From assembly GCF_900199215.1 (NCBI RefSeq), contig NZ_FZQA01000001.1, forward strand, positions 186,001 through 250,000: a stretch of DNA of 64,000 nucleotides, in the 5' to 3' direction. This DNA is from Amphiplicatus metriothermophilus. GTDB lineage: Bacteria > Pseudomonadota > Alphaproteobacteria > Caulobacterales > Parvularculaceae. Position 1 is the first letter of the stretch. The number at the start of each line of letters is the position of its first letter. The position numbers were made by a program, and so were the translations under genes. The notes beneath the pieces are model-generated. The model had not been told where the DNA came from. It made no database searches and saw nothing but the letters and a program-made list of their open reading frames with translations. Shown here in pieces: positions 16,622 to 27,629 of this stretch.

Positions 16622-17212
16622 TCATTCCGCGCCGGATTCCGCCGGCGGCGCGTCCTCGTCGTCCCAGCGGAAGAACGTATAGGACAGCGTGATGGTCTGG
16701 ACGTCGTCCAGATTGCGGTCGCGCGCGATCGCCGGGTCGATGAAATAGGTCACCGGCATGGAGACCTTCTCGCCCGGCGCCAGCCGCTGCTCGGTGAAGC
16801 AGAAGCAGTCGATCTTCTTGAAATAGAGCCCCGCCTTGGCCGGCGAGACGTTATAGGTCGCGCGTCCCGTCACCGGCCGGTCGGAGAGGTTTTCGGCTTC
16901 ATAGAAGGCGAGGCCCGACTCGCCCACTTTCAGCGTCTGCGAGATCTGCTCGGGCCGGAACCGCCAAGGCAGGTCTGCGCCCGTCGTTCCGTCGAAGCGA
17001 ATGGTGACGGCGCGTTCGAGAATCGCGTCCGCCGCCGCGTCGGCGCGCTGGGTCGTCCCGCCCCAGCCCGTGACCTGGCAGAAGGCGCGATAGGCCGGCA
17101 CGGCCGCGAAGGAAAGCCCGACCATCGCCGCGACGACGCCGGCGACGACGAGCGCCGTGCGACGATTGGTCTTCACGATCTGCTTGCGGTCTGTCGGTCC
17201 GGCGTCGGTCAT
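16622..17212 (-). CDS. ctaG: Cytochrome c oxidase assembly protein CtaG (Cox11)
   Basis: Copper chaperone that delivers CuB to oxidase subunit I. One N-terminal helix (about residues 19–40) anchors a periplasmic β-domain. Copper-binding Cys136 and Cys138 are in KKIDCFCF and the third conserved Cys is Cys45 in YRAFCQVTG. FRPEQISQTLKVGE and SMPVTYFIDPAI are family blocks. The 196 residues are normal. It lies between coxF and ctaE in the usual alphaproteobacterial order. Confidence 0.95.
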   Translation of the reverse strand: MTDAGPTDRKQIVKTNRRTALVVAGVVAAMVGLSFAAVPAYRAFCQVTGWGGTTQRADAAADAILERAVTIRFDGTTGADLPWRFRPEQISQTLKVGESGLAFYEAENLSDRPVTGRATYNVSPAKAGLYFKKIDCFCFTEQRLAPGEKVSMPVTYFIDPAIARDRNLDDVQTITLSYTFFRWDDEDAPPAESGAE

Positions 17213-17226
17213 CGCTCGCGCCTTTC

Positions 17227-17358
17227 TTACGGCTGCGCGCCGATCTGCCCGCCGATCTTCAGGATCGTGACGGCGTAAACCACGATGATGAAGACCGCGA
17301 GCAGTCCCGCAATCGCCAGATTGCGCTGACGGCGCTTTTTGTCCGCTTCGTCAGACAT
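17227..17358 (-). CDS. CoxF-like single-helix protein
   Basis: A 43-residue protein: a charged N-terminus ([15 protein letters not shown]), one hydrophobic helix ([21 protein letters not shown]) and a short tail. Small one-helix proteins of this kind sit between ctaB and ctaG in many alphaproteobacteria and are annotated CoxF. The start at 17358 overlaps the ctaB stop by eight bases; longer in-frame starts would add 35 residues read from within ctaB. The function is presumed to be oxidase assembly, by position only. Confidence 0.75.
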   Translation of the reverse strand: MSDEADKKRRQRNLAIAGLLAVFIIVVYAVTILKIGGQIGAQP

Positions 17359-18277
17359 AAAAACCCGCAAGGTCCTCCGCCAGCAATGCGGCGAAAAGCG
17401 CGAAGAGGTAGAGGATCGAAAAGCCGAACAGCCGCTTTTCCGGCCGCAGGTCGGCGCCGTCATTCGTTCGCGCGCGCCAGGCGAGCCAGCCGAAACCGGC
17501 GCCGGCGCCGGCCGCGACCAGCCCGTAGAACGGCCCGCCGAACCCCATGGCGAACGGCAGGAGGCCGGCTGCGGCCGTCAGAACCGCATAGACGAAGATC
17601 TGCCGCCGCGTCGCCGCCGCCCCCCGCACGACCGGCATCATCGGCACGCCGGCGCGCGCATAGTCGCCTTCGCGGAACAGCGCGAGCGCCCAGAAATGCG
17701 CCGGCGTCCACAGAAAGATGATCGCGAAGAGCGCCCACGCTTCGGGCGGCGCGGCGCCGGAGGCGGCGGCCCAGGCGACCACCGGCGGCAGCGCGCCGGC
17801 CGCGCCCCCGATGACGATGTTCTGCGGCGTCGCGCGCTTCAGCCACATGGAATAGACGACGACATAAAAGAAGATGGTGAAAGCCAGCAGCGCGGCGGCG
17901 AGCGCGTTCGAGGCGAGCCAGAGCAGCGTCGCCGACAGCGCCGCCAGGACGAGGCCGAAGGCGCCGGCCGAGCCGCGATCGATCACGCCCCGCGGAATCG
18001 GCCGGTCGGCGGTGCGCGCCATCACCGCGTCGATATCCGCGTCATGCCACATGTTGAGCGCGCCCGCGGCGCCGGCCCCGACCGCGATGGCGAGGAGCGC
18101 GACGGCGGCGAGACGCGCATCGAGGCTCGCGCCCTCGGCGACCGCCGCGACCATGCCCACGAGCGCCGTGAAGACGACGAGCGACATCACGCGCGGCTTC
18201 AGGAGCGCGAAATAATCGCGCGGCCCCGCCGCCGAGGCCGCAGCCTGGCCGAGATCTTTCACCGCCGTGTCGCTCAT
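17351..18277 (-). CDS. ctaB: Protoheme IX farnesyltransferase (heme O synthase)
   Basis: UbiA-family prenyltransferase that converts heme B to heme O for the aa3 oxidase. Of 308 residues, the first Asp-rich motif is [19 protein letters not shown] and the second region is around VVYSMWLKR and [31 protein letters not shown] follows. Eight or nine membrane helices can be traced. It is located in the oxidase cluster upstream of coxF and ctaG, supplying the cofactor for ctaD's product. No ctaA (heme A synthase) is in the window. Confidence 0.95.
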   Translation of the reverse strand: MSDTAVKDLGQAAASAAGPRDYFALLKPRVMSLVVFTALVGMVAAVAEGASLDARLAAVALLAIAVGAGAAGALNMWHDADIDAVMARTADRPIPRGVIDRGSAGAFGLVLAALSATLLWLASNALAAALLAFTIFFYVVVYSMWLKRATPQNIVIGGAAGALPPVVAWAAASGAAPPEAWALFAIIFLWTPAHFWALALFREGDYARAGVPMMPVVRGAAATRRQIFVYAVLTAAAGLLPFAMGFGGPFYGLVAAGAGAGFGWLAWRARTNDGADLRPEKRLFGFSILYLFALFAALLAEDLAGFYV

Positions 18278-18373
18278 GAGGTCGCCTTATGCCCCAAGCG
18301 GGCCGTCAGGCAAAGCCGGCGCGCGCGCGCGCCGGCGCGGCCTGCTGTCGCCCTCGCCGACGGGCGGCCGGAT

Positions 18374-18745
18374 TCAACCCCGGTTGAGAACTGACTTGAG
18401 GCCGTAGAGGACCAGAATGATCGCCATGAAGGCGATGAAATAGGCGAGAAGCTGGCCGGCCTGCAGGTCCATGAAGTGCAGCCAGCTCGCCTCGAGCTGC
18501 GAGATCGCGCGCTCGCCATAGCCGGCCGTCTCTCCCGAAGGCGCGCGAAACACCCCGCGCAGATAGCCGCCCAGCGCGAACAGCACGAGCGCCAGGAGCG
18601 TCATCGAGCCGATCTGGCCGCCGCGCCGCATCAGGAGCGCCGCTACGAGCACCGACCCGAACGCGATCACCAGCGCGATCCAGTCGCCGGTCAGGAATGT
18701 CGAGCGGAAGATGCCGCTCACGTCGTTGATGATGGTCTGAAGCAT
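18374..18745 (-). CDS. Hypothetical three-helix membrane protein within the cox cluster
   Basis: A 123-residue protein I do not recognise. Three hydrophobic segments are visible: WIALVIAFGSVLVAALLM, MTLLALVLFALGGYL and LLAYFIAFMAIILVLYGL. The start at 18745 is chosen because GAGGAGG lies at 18754–18760; in-frame starts at 18772 and 18778 would bypass it. It sits between ctaD and ctaB, where ctaB normally follows directly. Two GC-rich hairpins separate it from ctaD, so it may be transcribed apart from the structural subunits. A role in oxidase assembly is only a guess from position. Confidence 0.75.
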   Translation of the reverse strand: MLQTIINDVSGIFRSTFLTGDWIALVIAFGSVLVAALLMRRGGQIGSMTLLALVLFALGGYLRGVFRAPSGETAGYGERAISQLEASWLHFMDLQAGQLLAYFIAFMAIILVLYGLKSVLNRG

Positions 18746-18780
18746 CGGCCCCACCTCCTCGAACTTCAGCATGATCAAGC

Positions 18781-18805
18781 AACGGCCCCGCGCCCCGGGG
18801 CCGTT
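18781..18805. repeat. GC-rich 9-bp hairpin upstream of the three-helix gene
   Basis: AACGGCCCC (18781–18789) pairs with GGGGCCGTT (18797–18805) around a 7-base loop. There is no T-run on either side, so it is not a classical terminator. Next to it, TTAACGATTATTAAC (18808–18822) has two TTAA half-sites with a 6-base spacer, one base short of the usual CtrA spacing. Confidence 0.5.
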
Positions 18806-18885
18806 GGTTAACGATTATTAACGCCATTGCGCGCGGATCGCCAGACGCCGTCCGTGCGCCTGCGAAAGAGGCGGCCGAAAACGGG

Positions 18886-18919
18886 AACGCCCCGCGCGGA
18901 CCTGGCCTCGCGGGGCGTT
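18886..18919 (-). terminator. Terminator-like hairpin after ctaD
   Basis: An 11-bp perfect stem (AACGCCCCGCG at 18886–18896 with its complement at 18909–18919) closes a 12-base loop. On the minus strand it begins 22 bases after the ctaD stop and is followed by CCCGTTTTCG. It probably ends or attenuates the ctaC–ctaD transcript. Confidence 0.6.
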
Positions 18920-18940
18920 ATCTTGCGCTGGAAAACCGTT

Positions 18941-21804
<2,864 letters not shown>

Positions 21805-22052
21805 GAGTATCCTGCCTGCCCCTTTCCGGCGAATGCGAAACGGCGCCTCTCGATAGGCGCGCGCCTCCCGCCGGTCAACGGGCCTTCTCCTGGGGCGACC
21901 GCCATGGCGATCCGACCCTGTTTATAGGCGGGCTCGAACGGACGCGCACCTTCGCATCGCTGGAAAAATGGTCGCAGGATCGGGGGCTTGCCGGGGCGGG
22001 CGGGCGCGGCGCGCCATTGCCCCGGCGCGCGCGAGGGCTTACCTCTTGGCCC

Positions 22053-23471
22053 ATGACCCAATCCCTTTTCTTCTCCCGCGCCGGCCTCGATCGGGCCCGG
22101 GTGGAGTCGATCGTCGATTCCGCGCTCGGCGGCGCCGACGACGGCGAGCTTTATCTCGAATATATCCAGTCCGAATCGTTCGTCTTCGACGACAACCGGC
22201 TGAAGACGGCGAGCTTCGACGTGGATCAGGGTTTCGGCCTGCGCGCGGTGTGCGGCGAATCGACCGGCTACGCGCACGCGTCGGAACTTTCCGAAGACGC
22301 GCTGAAGCGCGCCGCCGACGCGGTGCAGGCGGTCAGGACCGGCCATGCGGGCGTTTTCGCGGACGGGCCCGCACGCACCAATCTGAGCCTCTATCCCGAC
22401 GACAACCCGCTCGGCGAGCTTCCTTTCGAGGCCAAGGCCAGGCTCCTCGCCGACATCAACGACTATGCGCGGGCGAAGGATCCGCGAGTGCGGCAGGTCT
22501 CGGCTTCGCTGTCGGCGGAATGGAGCGTCGTCGAGATCGTCCGGCCGGGCGGCGCGATCGTGCGCGACGCGCGCCCGCTGGTGCGGATCGGCGTGTCCGT
22601 CACCGCCGGCGACGGCGAGCGGCAGGAGACGGGCTCTTACGGCGCGGGCGGGCGCGAAGGTTATGCGCGCTTCGTCGCGCCGGAGACCTGGCGGGCCTAT
22701 GTGGACGAAGCCCTGCGCCAGGCGCTGGTCAATCTGGAGGCCGAGCCGGCCCCAGCCGGCGAGACGACGGTGGTGCTGGGGCCCGGCTGGACCGGGATTC
22801 TGCTGCATGAGGCCGTCGGCCACGGCCTTGAGGGCGACTTCAACCGCAAGAAGACCTCGGCCTTCGCCGGCCGTCTCGGCGAGCGCGTCGCCGCTCCCGG
22901 CGTCACGGTGGTCGACGATGGAACGATCGCCGGCCGGCGCGGCTCGCTCACCGTCGACGACGAAGGCACGCCGACCTCGCGCACGGTGCTGATCGAGGAT
23001 GGCGTCCTCAAAGGCTATCTGCAGGACCGGCTCAACGCGCGGCTGATGGGCGCCGCGCCCACCGGCAACGGAAGGCGCGAAAGCTATGCGAGTCCGCCCC
23101 TGCCGCGCATGACCAACACCTTCATGCTCGCCGGTCCCCACGACCCGGAAGAAATCATCCGTTCCGTGAAGGACGGGGTTTACGCGGTGAACTTCTCAGG
23201 CGGGCAGGTCGACATCACCTCGGGCAAGTTCGTGTTCAACTGCACCGAGGCCTATCGCGTGAAGGACGGCAAGATCGGCGTGCCGCTCAAGAACGTCGCG
23301 CTGATCGGCGACGGGCCGAGCGTGCTCGCCCGCGTGTCGATGATCGGGAGCGATTTCGCGCTCGATCCCGGCGTCGGCGTGTGCGGCAAGGCCGGCCAGG
23401 GCGTGCCCGTCGGCGTCGGCCAGCCGACGATCAAGATCGACCGTCTCACCGTCGGCGGCTCCGGGGCGTAG
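22053..23471 (+). CDS. tldD: Metalloprotease TldD
   Basis: TldD/PmbA-family zinc protease that works with TldE (PmbA) on unfolded or modified peptides. The 472 residues carry the catalytic LLHEAVGHGLEGDFN (His-Glu-x3-His, about residue 252) and the downstream Cys in FVFNCTEAYRV that completes the site. GVGVCGKAGQGVPVGVGQPT at the end is typical. ATG at 22053 is chosen; the 36-base extension upstream is not family-like. tldD next to ctaC is common in alphaproteobacteria. pmbA is not in this window. Confidence 0.96.
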   Translation: MTQSLFFSRAGLDRARVESIVDSALGGADDGELYLEYIQSESFVFDDNRLKTASFDVDQGFGLRAVCGESTGYAHASELSEDALKRAADAVQAVRTGHAGVFADGPARTNLSLYPDDNPLGELPFEAKARLLADINDYARAKDPRVRQVSASLSAEWSVVEIVRPGGAIVRDARPLVRIGVSVTAGDGERQETGSYGAGGREGYARFVAPETWRAYVDEALRQALVNLEAEPAPAGETTVVLGPGWTGILLHEAVGHGLEGDFNRKKTSAFAGRLGERVAAPGVTVVDDGTIAGRRGSLTVDDEGTPTSRTVLIEDGVLKGYLQDRLNARLMGAAPTGNGRRESYASPPLPRMTNTFMLAGPHDPEEIIRSVKDGVYAVNFSGGQVDITSGKFVFNCTEAYRVKDGKIGVPLKNVALIGDGPSVLARVSMIGSDFALDPGVGVCGKAGQGVPVGVGQPTIKIDRLTVGGSGA

Positions 23472-23475
23472 GCCG

Positions 23476-24576
23476 TCAGGCCGTTGCGCGCCAGATGACA
23501 TGCGAGACGATCGCCATGACGATCGTCAACAGCACGCCAAGATAGAGCGCGCCGGAGGCCGCGGCCGTCCAGAGCGTCTTGAGCCAGCCGCGGCCGTAAG
23601 CGCGCTTCAGCGCCGCGACGTAATAGACGCCGATGGCGGCCGAGGCCGCCAGGCCCATGTAAGACGCGCCGAGCTGCGCGCCGAGGAGGGCCAGAGCGAT
23701 CACGGCGAATCCCGCCGCATGCGTGTAGAACGACAATATCAGATGGTCGAAGATCAACGCGTCGCGCCGCAGGAACAACGCCAGGATGATCGCCAGCACG
23801 GGGGTCATGAAAAACAGGACGCGCGGCAGCCAGTCGTTGAAGGCGTCGTTGAAGGCGCGCGGCTCGGCGACGGCCCAGCCGATGCCGGTAAAAACGCGGT
23901 CGACGACCGCCGCCGCCTGTTCGACTTCCTCTTCTGCAACCTCTTTATCCGCCGCCTCGTTCGCTTCGATGGTGTTTGCGCGCGCCCGGGCGCGCATATC
24001 GGCGATGCATGCGTCAAGTCGCTCTTTATCCGTGTACAGATTGGTTTCCTTGGCGAAAAACCGCAGCTTCGCCTGGAAGCCGCATGGAAGCGGCGCCGCT
24101 TCGCCGTCGTCGGGCGGCGCGGCGGCGGCGCCGTCGGCTTCAGCGGCCGGCTGGCGATTTTGGAAGACCACGTCGGTCCCGATAATAAATGTGTCGGTCA
24201 GGCCGATCGTCAGAAAGAACAGAAAGCTCACGACGATGAAGAGCCGGACGGGCGGAGTGTAGCGCGAGCGCCGGCCGCGGGCGTAATCGCGCGGCACGAC
24301 TCCGGGTTTGGCCGCCAGAAGGCCGAGCGTGCGCCACATCCGCGAATCGAAGCCGAAGGCGTCGCGCAGGAAATCTTTCGCCAGGATGAGCGAGCTGCGG
24401 CGCAGATCGTCGTTCTTCTGCCCGCACCAGGGACAGAACGGCCCTCGGGTCGAACCGCCGCAGGACAGGCAGGCCGCCGCCGCAAGCGCCGTCAGGCCGT
24501 CAAGCGACGCCGGCGCCGAGCTTTCGGCGCCCCCCTCTCCCGATTCGGGGTCGATATCCGGATCGTCGCTCGCCAT
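23476..24576 (-). CDS. DUF3667 multi-pass membrane protein with zinc ribbon
   Basis: A 366-residue protein. An acidic N-terminus precedes a CxxC…CxxC ribbon (CLSCGGSTRGPFCPWCGQ) and then the DUF3667 core FGFDSRMWRTLGLLAAKPG, DYARGRRSRYTPPVRLFIVV. About five hydrophobic helices follow, interrupted by a long acidic cytoplasmic or periplasmic loop rich in Glu and Ala. The function of the family is not known. An in-frame ATG at 24597 is an alternative start; 24576 is preferred for its closer GGAAGGGCGGGG. It converges on tldD with a 4-base gap. Confidence 0.82.
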   Translation of the reverse strand: MASDDPDIDPESGEGGAESSAPASLDGLTALAAAACLSCGGSTRGPFCPWCGQKNDDLRRSSLILAKDFLRDAFGFDSRMWRTLGLLAAKPGVVPRDYARGRRSRYTPPVRLFIVVSFLFFLTIGLTDTFIIGTDVVFQNRQPAAEADGAAAAPPDDGEAAPLPCGFQAKLRFFAKETNLYTDKERLDACIADMRARARANTIEANEAADKEVAEEEVEQAAAVVDRVFTGIGWAVAEPRAFNDAFNDWLPRVLFFMTPVLAIILALFLRRDALIFDHLILSFYTHAAGFAVIALALLGAQLGASYMGLAASAAIGVYYVAALKRAYGRGWLKTLWTAAASGALYLGVLLTIVMAIVSHVIWRATA

Positions 24577-24641
24577 GCCCCGCCCTTCCGCGCGCATGAC
24601 ATCTTAACGCCCCGGATCGTCAGGCGAAACAGCCGCGCGGA

Positions 24642-24923
24642 CTAGCGCGGCCGGCTTTTCGTTCGCGCCGCGCGCACATGCCGGATTTTCTGCACAAGGA
24701 TGACCAGCGCGAGCGTCAGCGTGACGGCATTGGCGACCACTACCGGGCGCGAGCCGATCAACAGACCGTACGCCCCCCACAGGGCGACGCCGAAGGTGAA
24801 CAGCAGATACATCCAGAGCGAGATCGCCGCAGTGTCGTTCGTGCGGATGACCCTCGCCGCCTGCGGCAGAAAAGAAGCGGTCGTGAGCGTCGCCGCCAGC
24901 CCGCCGATAAGCTCCGTCTCCAT
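24642..24923 (-). CDS. SemiSWEET sugar transporter (PQ-loop)
   Basis: A 93-residue three-helix protein of the SemiSWEET/PQ-loop family, which dimerises to form a sugar facilitator. The PQ motif is SFLPQAARVIRTND at about residues 17–30, followed by ISLWMYLLFTFGVALWGAYG and a third helix VVVANAVTLTLALVIL. Size and topology match the family; the substrate cannot be assigned. It diverges from gluQ, with a palindrome between them. Confidence 0.88.
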   Translation of the reverse strand: METELIGGLAATLTTASFLPQAARVIRTNDTAAISLWMYLLFTFGVALWGAYGLLIGSRPVVVANAVTLTLALVILVQKIRHVRAARTKSRPR

Positions 24924-24960
24924 GCGCGCGCCTTGTCTGATGCACGCCGCTCATAGCATG

Positions 24961-24977
24961 TTGCTGCGATGCAGCAA
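24961..24977. promoter_or_regulatory. Perfect 7-3-7 palindrome between SemiSWEET and gluQ
   Basis: TTGCTGC (24961–24967), GAT, GCAGCAA (24971–24977). It is placed 38 bases upstream of the SemiSWEET start and 48 bases upstream of gluQ, as a shared operator would be. A -10-like GCTATGA on the minus strand adjoins it. The binding protein is unknown. Confidence 0.4.
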
Positions 24978-25024
24978 AGACGCCCCGTTTCGCGCCCGCG
25001 CCGGCGTCGATAGGCTCGCCGGCC

Positions 25025-25897
25025 ATGCCTGAGCGATTCGTCACCCGCTTCGCGCCTTCGCCGACCGGCTATCTGCATCTCGGCCACGCCTATTCGGCGC
25101 TGACCGCCTTCGCGGCCGCGCGCGCGGCCGGCGGCCGGTTCCTCCTGCGCATCGAGGACATCGACCGCACGCGCTGCCGACCGGAATACGAAGCCGCCAT
25201 TTACGAGGACCTCGAATGGCTGGGCCTTGAATGGGAGGCGCCGGTCCGCCGCCAGTCGGACCATTTCGCCGACTACGCCGGCGCGCTTGAACGCCTGATC
25301 GAGCGCGGCCTCGTCTATCGCTGCTTCAAGAGCCGCCGGGAAGTGCTTGAGGAAATCGCCCGCGCGCCCCATCTCGCCGCGGATGGACCGGAAGGCCCGC
25401 AATATGTCGGCGCGCCGCTGCCGCCGGAAGAAGAAGCCGCGCGCCTGGCGGCCGGCGAGCCCTACGCCTGGCGGCTCTCCCTGGCGGCCTGCCGCGACCA
25501 TCTGGGCGCGGCCTTCGGCGCGCTGACGTTTACGGAGGAAGGCGTCGGCGGCGGCGAGGAGACGGGGCGCGTGCGCGCCCGGCCGGAAATCTTCGGCGAC
25601 GCGATCATCGCCCGCAAGGACGCCGGCGCGAGCTATCACCTCGCCGCCGTTCACGACGACGCGCGGCAAGGGATCACTCATGTGATTCGCGGCGCGGACC
25701 TGTTCGCCGCCGCGCACCTGCACCGGCTGCTGCAGGCGCTGCTCGATCTGCCGGCGCCGGCCTATCGCCATCACCGTCTGATCACGGATGAAAACGGGAA
25801 AAAGTTCTCCAAGCGCGACCGCGCAGTCACGCTGCGCGCGCTGCGCGCGGCGGGCGCGACGCGCGCGGACATCCTGGCCCGCCTGGGCTTGGCCTGA
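25025..25897 (+). CDS. gluQ: Glutamyl-Q tRNA(Asp) synthetase
   Basis: Truncated GluRS paralogue that attaches glutamate to the queuosine at position 34 of tRNA-Asp. The 290 residues lack an anticodon-binding domain, as expected. The class-I HIGH motif is GYLHLGHAYS (about residues 16–25) and KMSKS is represented by KKFSKRD. The zinc-binding region near YRCFKSRREV keeps only one of the usual cysteine pair (CxC), so zinc binding is probably lost; I believe such loss is seen in other GluQ proteins. It overlaps no neighbour. DUF2799 converges from the other side. Confidence 0.93.
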   Translation: MPERFVTRFAPSPTGYLHLGHAYSALTAFAAARAAGGRFLLRIEDIDRTRCRPEYEAAIYEDLEWLGLEWEAPVRRQSDHFADYAGALERLIERGLVYRCFKSRREVLEEIARAPHLAADGPEGPQYVGAPLPPEEEAARLAAGEPYAWRLSLAACRDHLGAAFGALTFTEEGVGGGEETGRVRARPEIFGDAIIARKDAGASYHLAAVHDDARQGITHVIRGADLFAAAHLHRLLQALLDLPAPAYRHHRLITDENGKKFSKRDRAVTLRALRAAGATRADILARLGLA

Positions 25898-25909
25898 ACG
25901 CGGCGGGCG

Positions 25910-26530
25910 TCACCGACGCCGGCGCAGGAACGCCCGATAATCCTCGAGCCGGCCGAGGGCGGAGTCGATCTCGGCCGAAAGCCGCGGCAGATCGCGCTCG
26001 ATGCGGTCGATCTCGCGGCGATGGCGATCGATCTCGCGCTGCAGCTTCGAGCGCTCCTCGTCGCTCAGATCTTCCGACCGCAGCTTCGCGCGCGCCCGCC
26101 GCAGCCCGTGGCGGCGAGACTCCAGCGCGTCGAGCGCGTCTTCATACGCCTCGATCGCGGATTCATGGGCGCGCGTCAGACGATAAAGCCGCAGACCGAT
26201 ATCGTATTCGTCGAGAAAGGCGCTTTCGGCCGGCGGCGGGCAGACGCCGCGGTAGGGCCGGCCGTTGAGGCCGGCGTCGAAGCCGGCGTCCGGGGTGCAG
26301 TAGCGCCGAAGCCCCCGCTCCCGGCCCGCCTGATAGGCCTCGATGTCGGCCGGCAGCCCGAAAGAGCCGCACTGCGCGGCGCGTTCGTCGAGCTTTTCCA
26401 GCGTCTCGCCGTACAGCCCGTCGCGCTCGCCGATCGCGCGCCAGTTCGCGCCGGCGCACTCTTCTTCGCTCATCCCCGTGGCGCAGCCGCTCAAGACGAG
26501 CGCGGCCGCCAGTCCCAGACGCCGGTTCAC
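25910..26530 (-). CDS. DUF2799 lipoprotein
   Basis: A 206-residue protein with a lipobox (LVLSGC, Cys16). The middle has the DUF2799 blocks NWRAIGERDGL, YQAGRERGLRRYCTPDAGFDAGLNG and YRGVCPPPAE. After residue ~120 it is a long Arg/Glu-rich coiled coil (LESRRHGLRRARAKLRSEDL onwards). The function is unknown. It is likely outer-membrane anchored. It ends 13 bases from gluQ's stop, convergently. Confidence 0.85.
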   Translation of the reverse strand: MNRRLGLAAALVLSGCATGMSEEECAGANWRAIGERDGLYGETLEKLDERAAQCGSFGLPADIEAYQAGRERGLRRYCTPDAGFDAGLNGRPYRGVCPPPAESAFLDEYDIGLRLYRLTRAHESAIEAYEDALDALESRRHGLRRARAKLRSEDLSDEERSKLQREIDRHRREIDRIERDLPRLSAEIDSALGRLEDYRAFLRRRR

Positions 26531-26688
26531 CGATGCCCCTCCCTGGCTGTTTCGCGAGACTGCCGCATCGACCTATCGGACAGGTAAATCCGGGGCGATC
26601 CCAAGGCGCCGCGCGCCCAAATCCGGTCACATTGCCGCAGGATGCTCGGGCCGAAGCGGATCATCCGCGCACCCAGCGAGGCGTACCC

Positions 26689-27432
26689 ATGAGCGCGAGT
26701 TCCCTGAAGAAAGCGGCGCTGGCGGCTGCGGCGGCGGCCGTGGCGCTGGGCGGCGCCGCCCCGGCCCTCGCCGGCGGCGGCCATCATCACGGCTATTACG
26801 GGAAACACTACGGCAAGCATTACAAGCACTATTACGGCAAGGGCTATTACAAGCGTCCTCGCCACGTGCATCACCATCACCGCCATCACAAGAAGGGCCT
26901 CAGCGGCGGCGAGGCCGCCCTGATCGCCGCCGGCGTCATCGGCGGGGCGATCCTGATCGACCGGGCGCTCGACGACCGCCGCCATGACGACCGCTATTAT
27001 GGCGGCTACGCCCCGCCGCCCCCGCCGCCGGCGCGCGGCTATTACGGCGGATACGGCGAGCCGGAGCGCGAGCTTTATTACCGGCGGGACGATCGCGCCT
27101 ACGCCCCGCCGCGCCGTGAGGACGACTACCGCGAGGATTACGACGACGAGCTGCTCGGCGGGCGCGCCGAGCCCCGCCTCGCCGGGCGCGGGGAGTACAA
27201 TTACGGCGCGGCCTATAACGACTGCAAAGCCGAGACGCGCGCCGCGGCCGGCGACCGCGGACTGCTGGTGGCGCTGCCGGCCAAGCCTTCCGACATCCGG
27301 CCCATCGAGGGCGGCGAGGCGGTGCGCTTCACCACGGACTTCATCGCCCGCGATCTTCAGGGCCGGGAGATCCGCCAGACCATGATCTGCGAGGCCGATC
27401 TCGGCGGCGTGCGGTTCATCGAGCTTGTCTGA
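26689..27432 (+). CDS. Secreted His/Tyr-rich repetitive protein
   Basis: A 247-residue exported protein. A Sec signal (LKKAALAAAAAAVALGGAAPALA) is followed by a low-complexity stretch with repeated GKHY/GYY units and a run of histidines (about residues 28–68), a hydrophobic glycine-rich segment (EAALIAAGVIGGAILI), a Pro/Tyr/Gly/Asp-rich linker, and a C-terminal domain of ~85 residues with two Cys (YNDCKAE and MICEADLGG). The architecture resembles RcnB/YMGG-type envelope proteins, and the His-rich part suggests metal binding. Neither is proven. ATG at 26689 fits the signal peptide. Confidence 0.78.
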   Translation: MSASSLKKAALAAAAAAVALGGAAPALAGGGHHHGYYGKHYGKHYKHYYGKGYYKRPRHVHHHHRHHKKGLSGGEAALIAAGVIGGAILIDRALDDRRHDDRYYGGYAPPPPPPARGYYGGYGEPERELYYRRDDRAYAPPRREDDYREDYDDELLGGRAEPRLAGRGEYNYGAAYNDCKAETRAAAGDRGLLVALPAKPSDIRPIEGGEAVRFTTDFIARDLQGREIRQTMICEADLGGVRFIELV

Positions 27433-27460
27433 CGCCCGCGCAAGGCGGGTGACGGAATGG

Positions 27461-27481
27461 GCCGGTCCTGATATGACCGGC
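27461..27481. repeat. Small hairpin between the His-rich gene and ileS
   Basis: GCCGGTC (27461–27467) pairs with GACCGGC (27475–27481) over a 7-base loop. No T-run follows, so it is a weak terminator at best. A TTGACA at 27561–27566 further on could be the -35 of an ileS promoter, but no convincing -10 follows it. Confidence 0.35.
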
Positions 27482-27629
27482 GCATGAGCGTTCCCGAACC
27501 GACTTTCCCGGCCGCGCCGGCGCGCGCCGCCCGAATTAGCCGCCCGGCCCGCCGCGCTGCTTGACAGCGCACGGCGGGACCGGGTTTGTGCGCGCTGTTC
27601 CCTCCCGTTCGAAACCGAAGAGACGAGCG

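Noticed and set aside
18808-18822. TTAA-N6-TTAAC resembling a CtrA site upstream of the three-helix gene
   Set aside because: The known CtrA spacing is seven bases; this is one short. A similar near-match, TTAA-N7-TTGAAC, at 52432–52448 has a mismatch in the second half. Neither is convincing alone.
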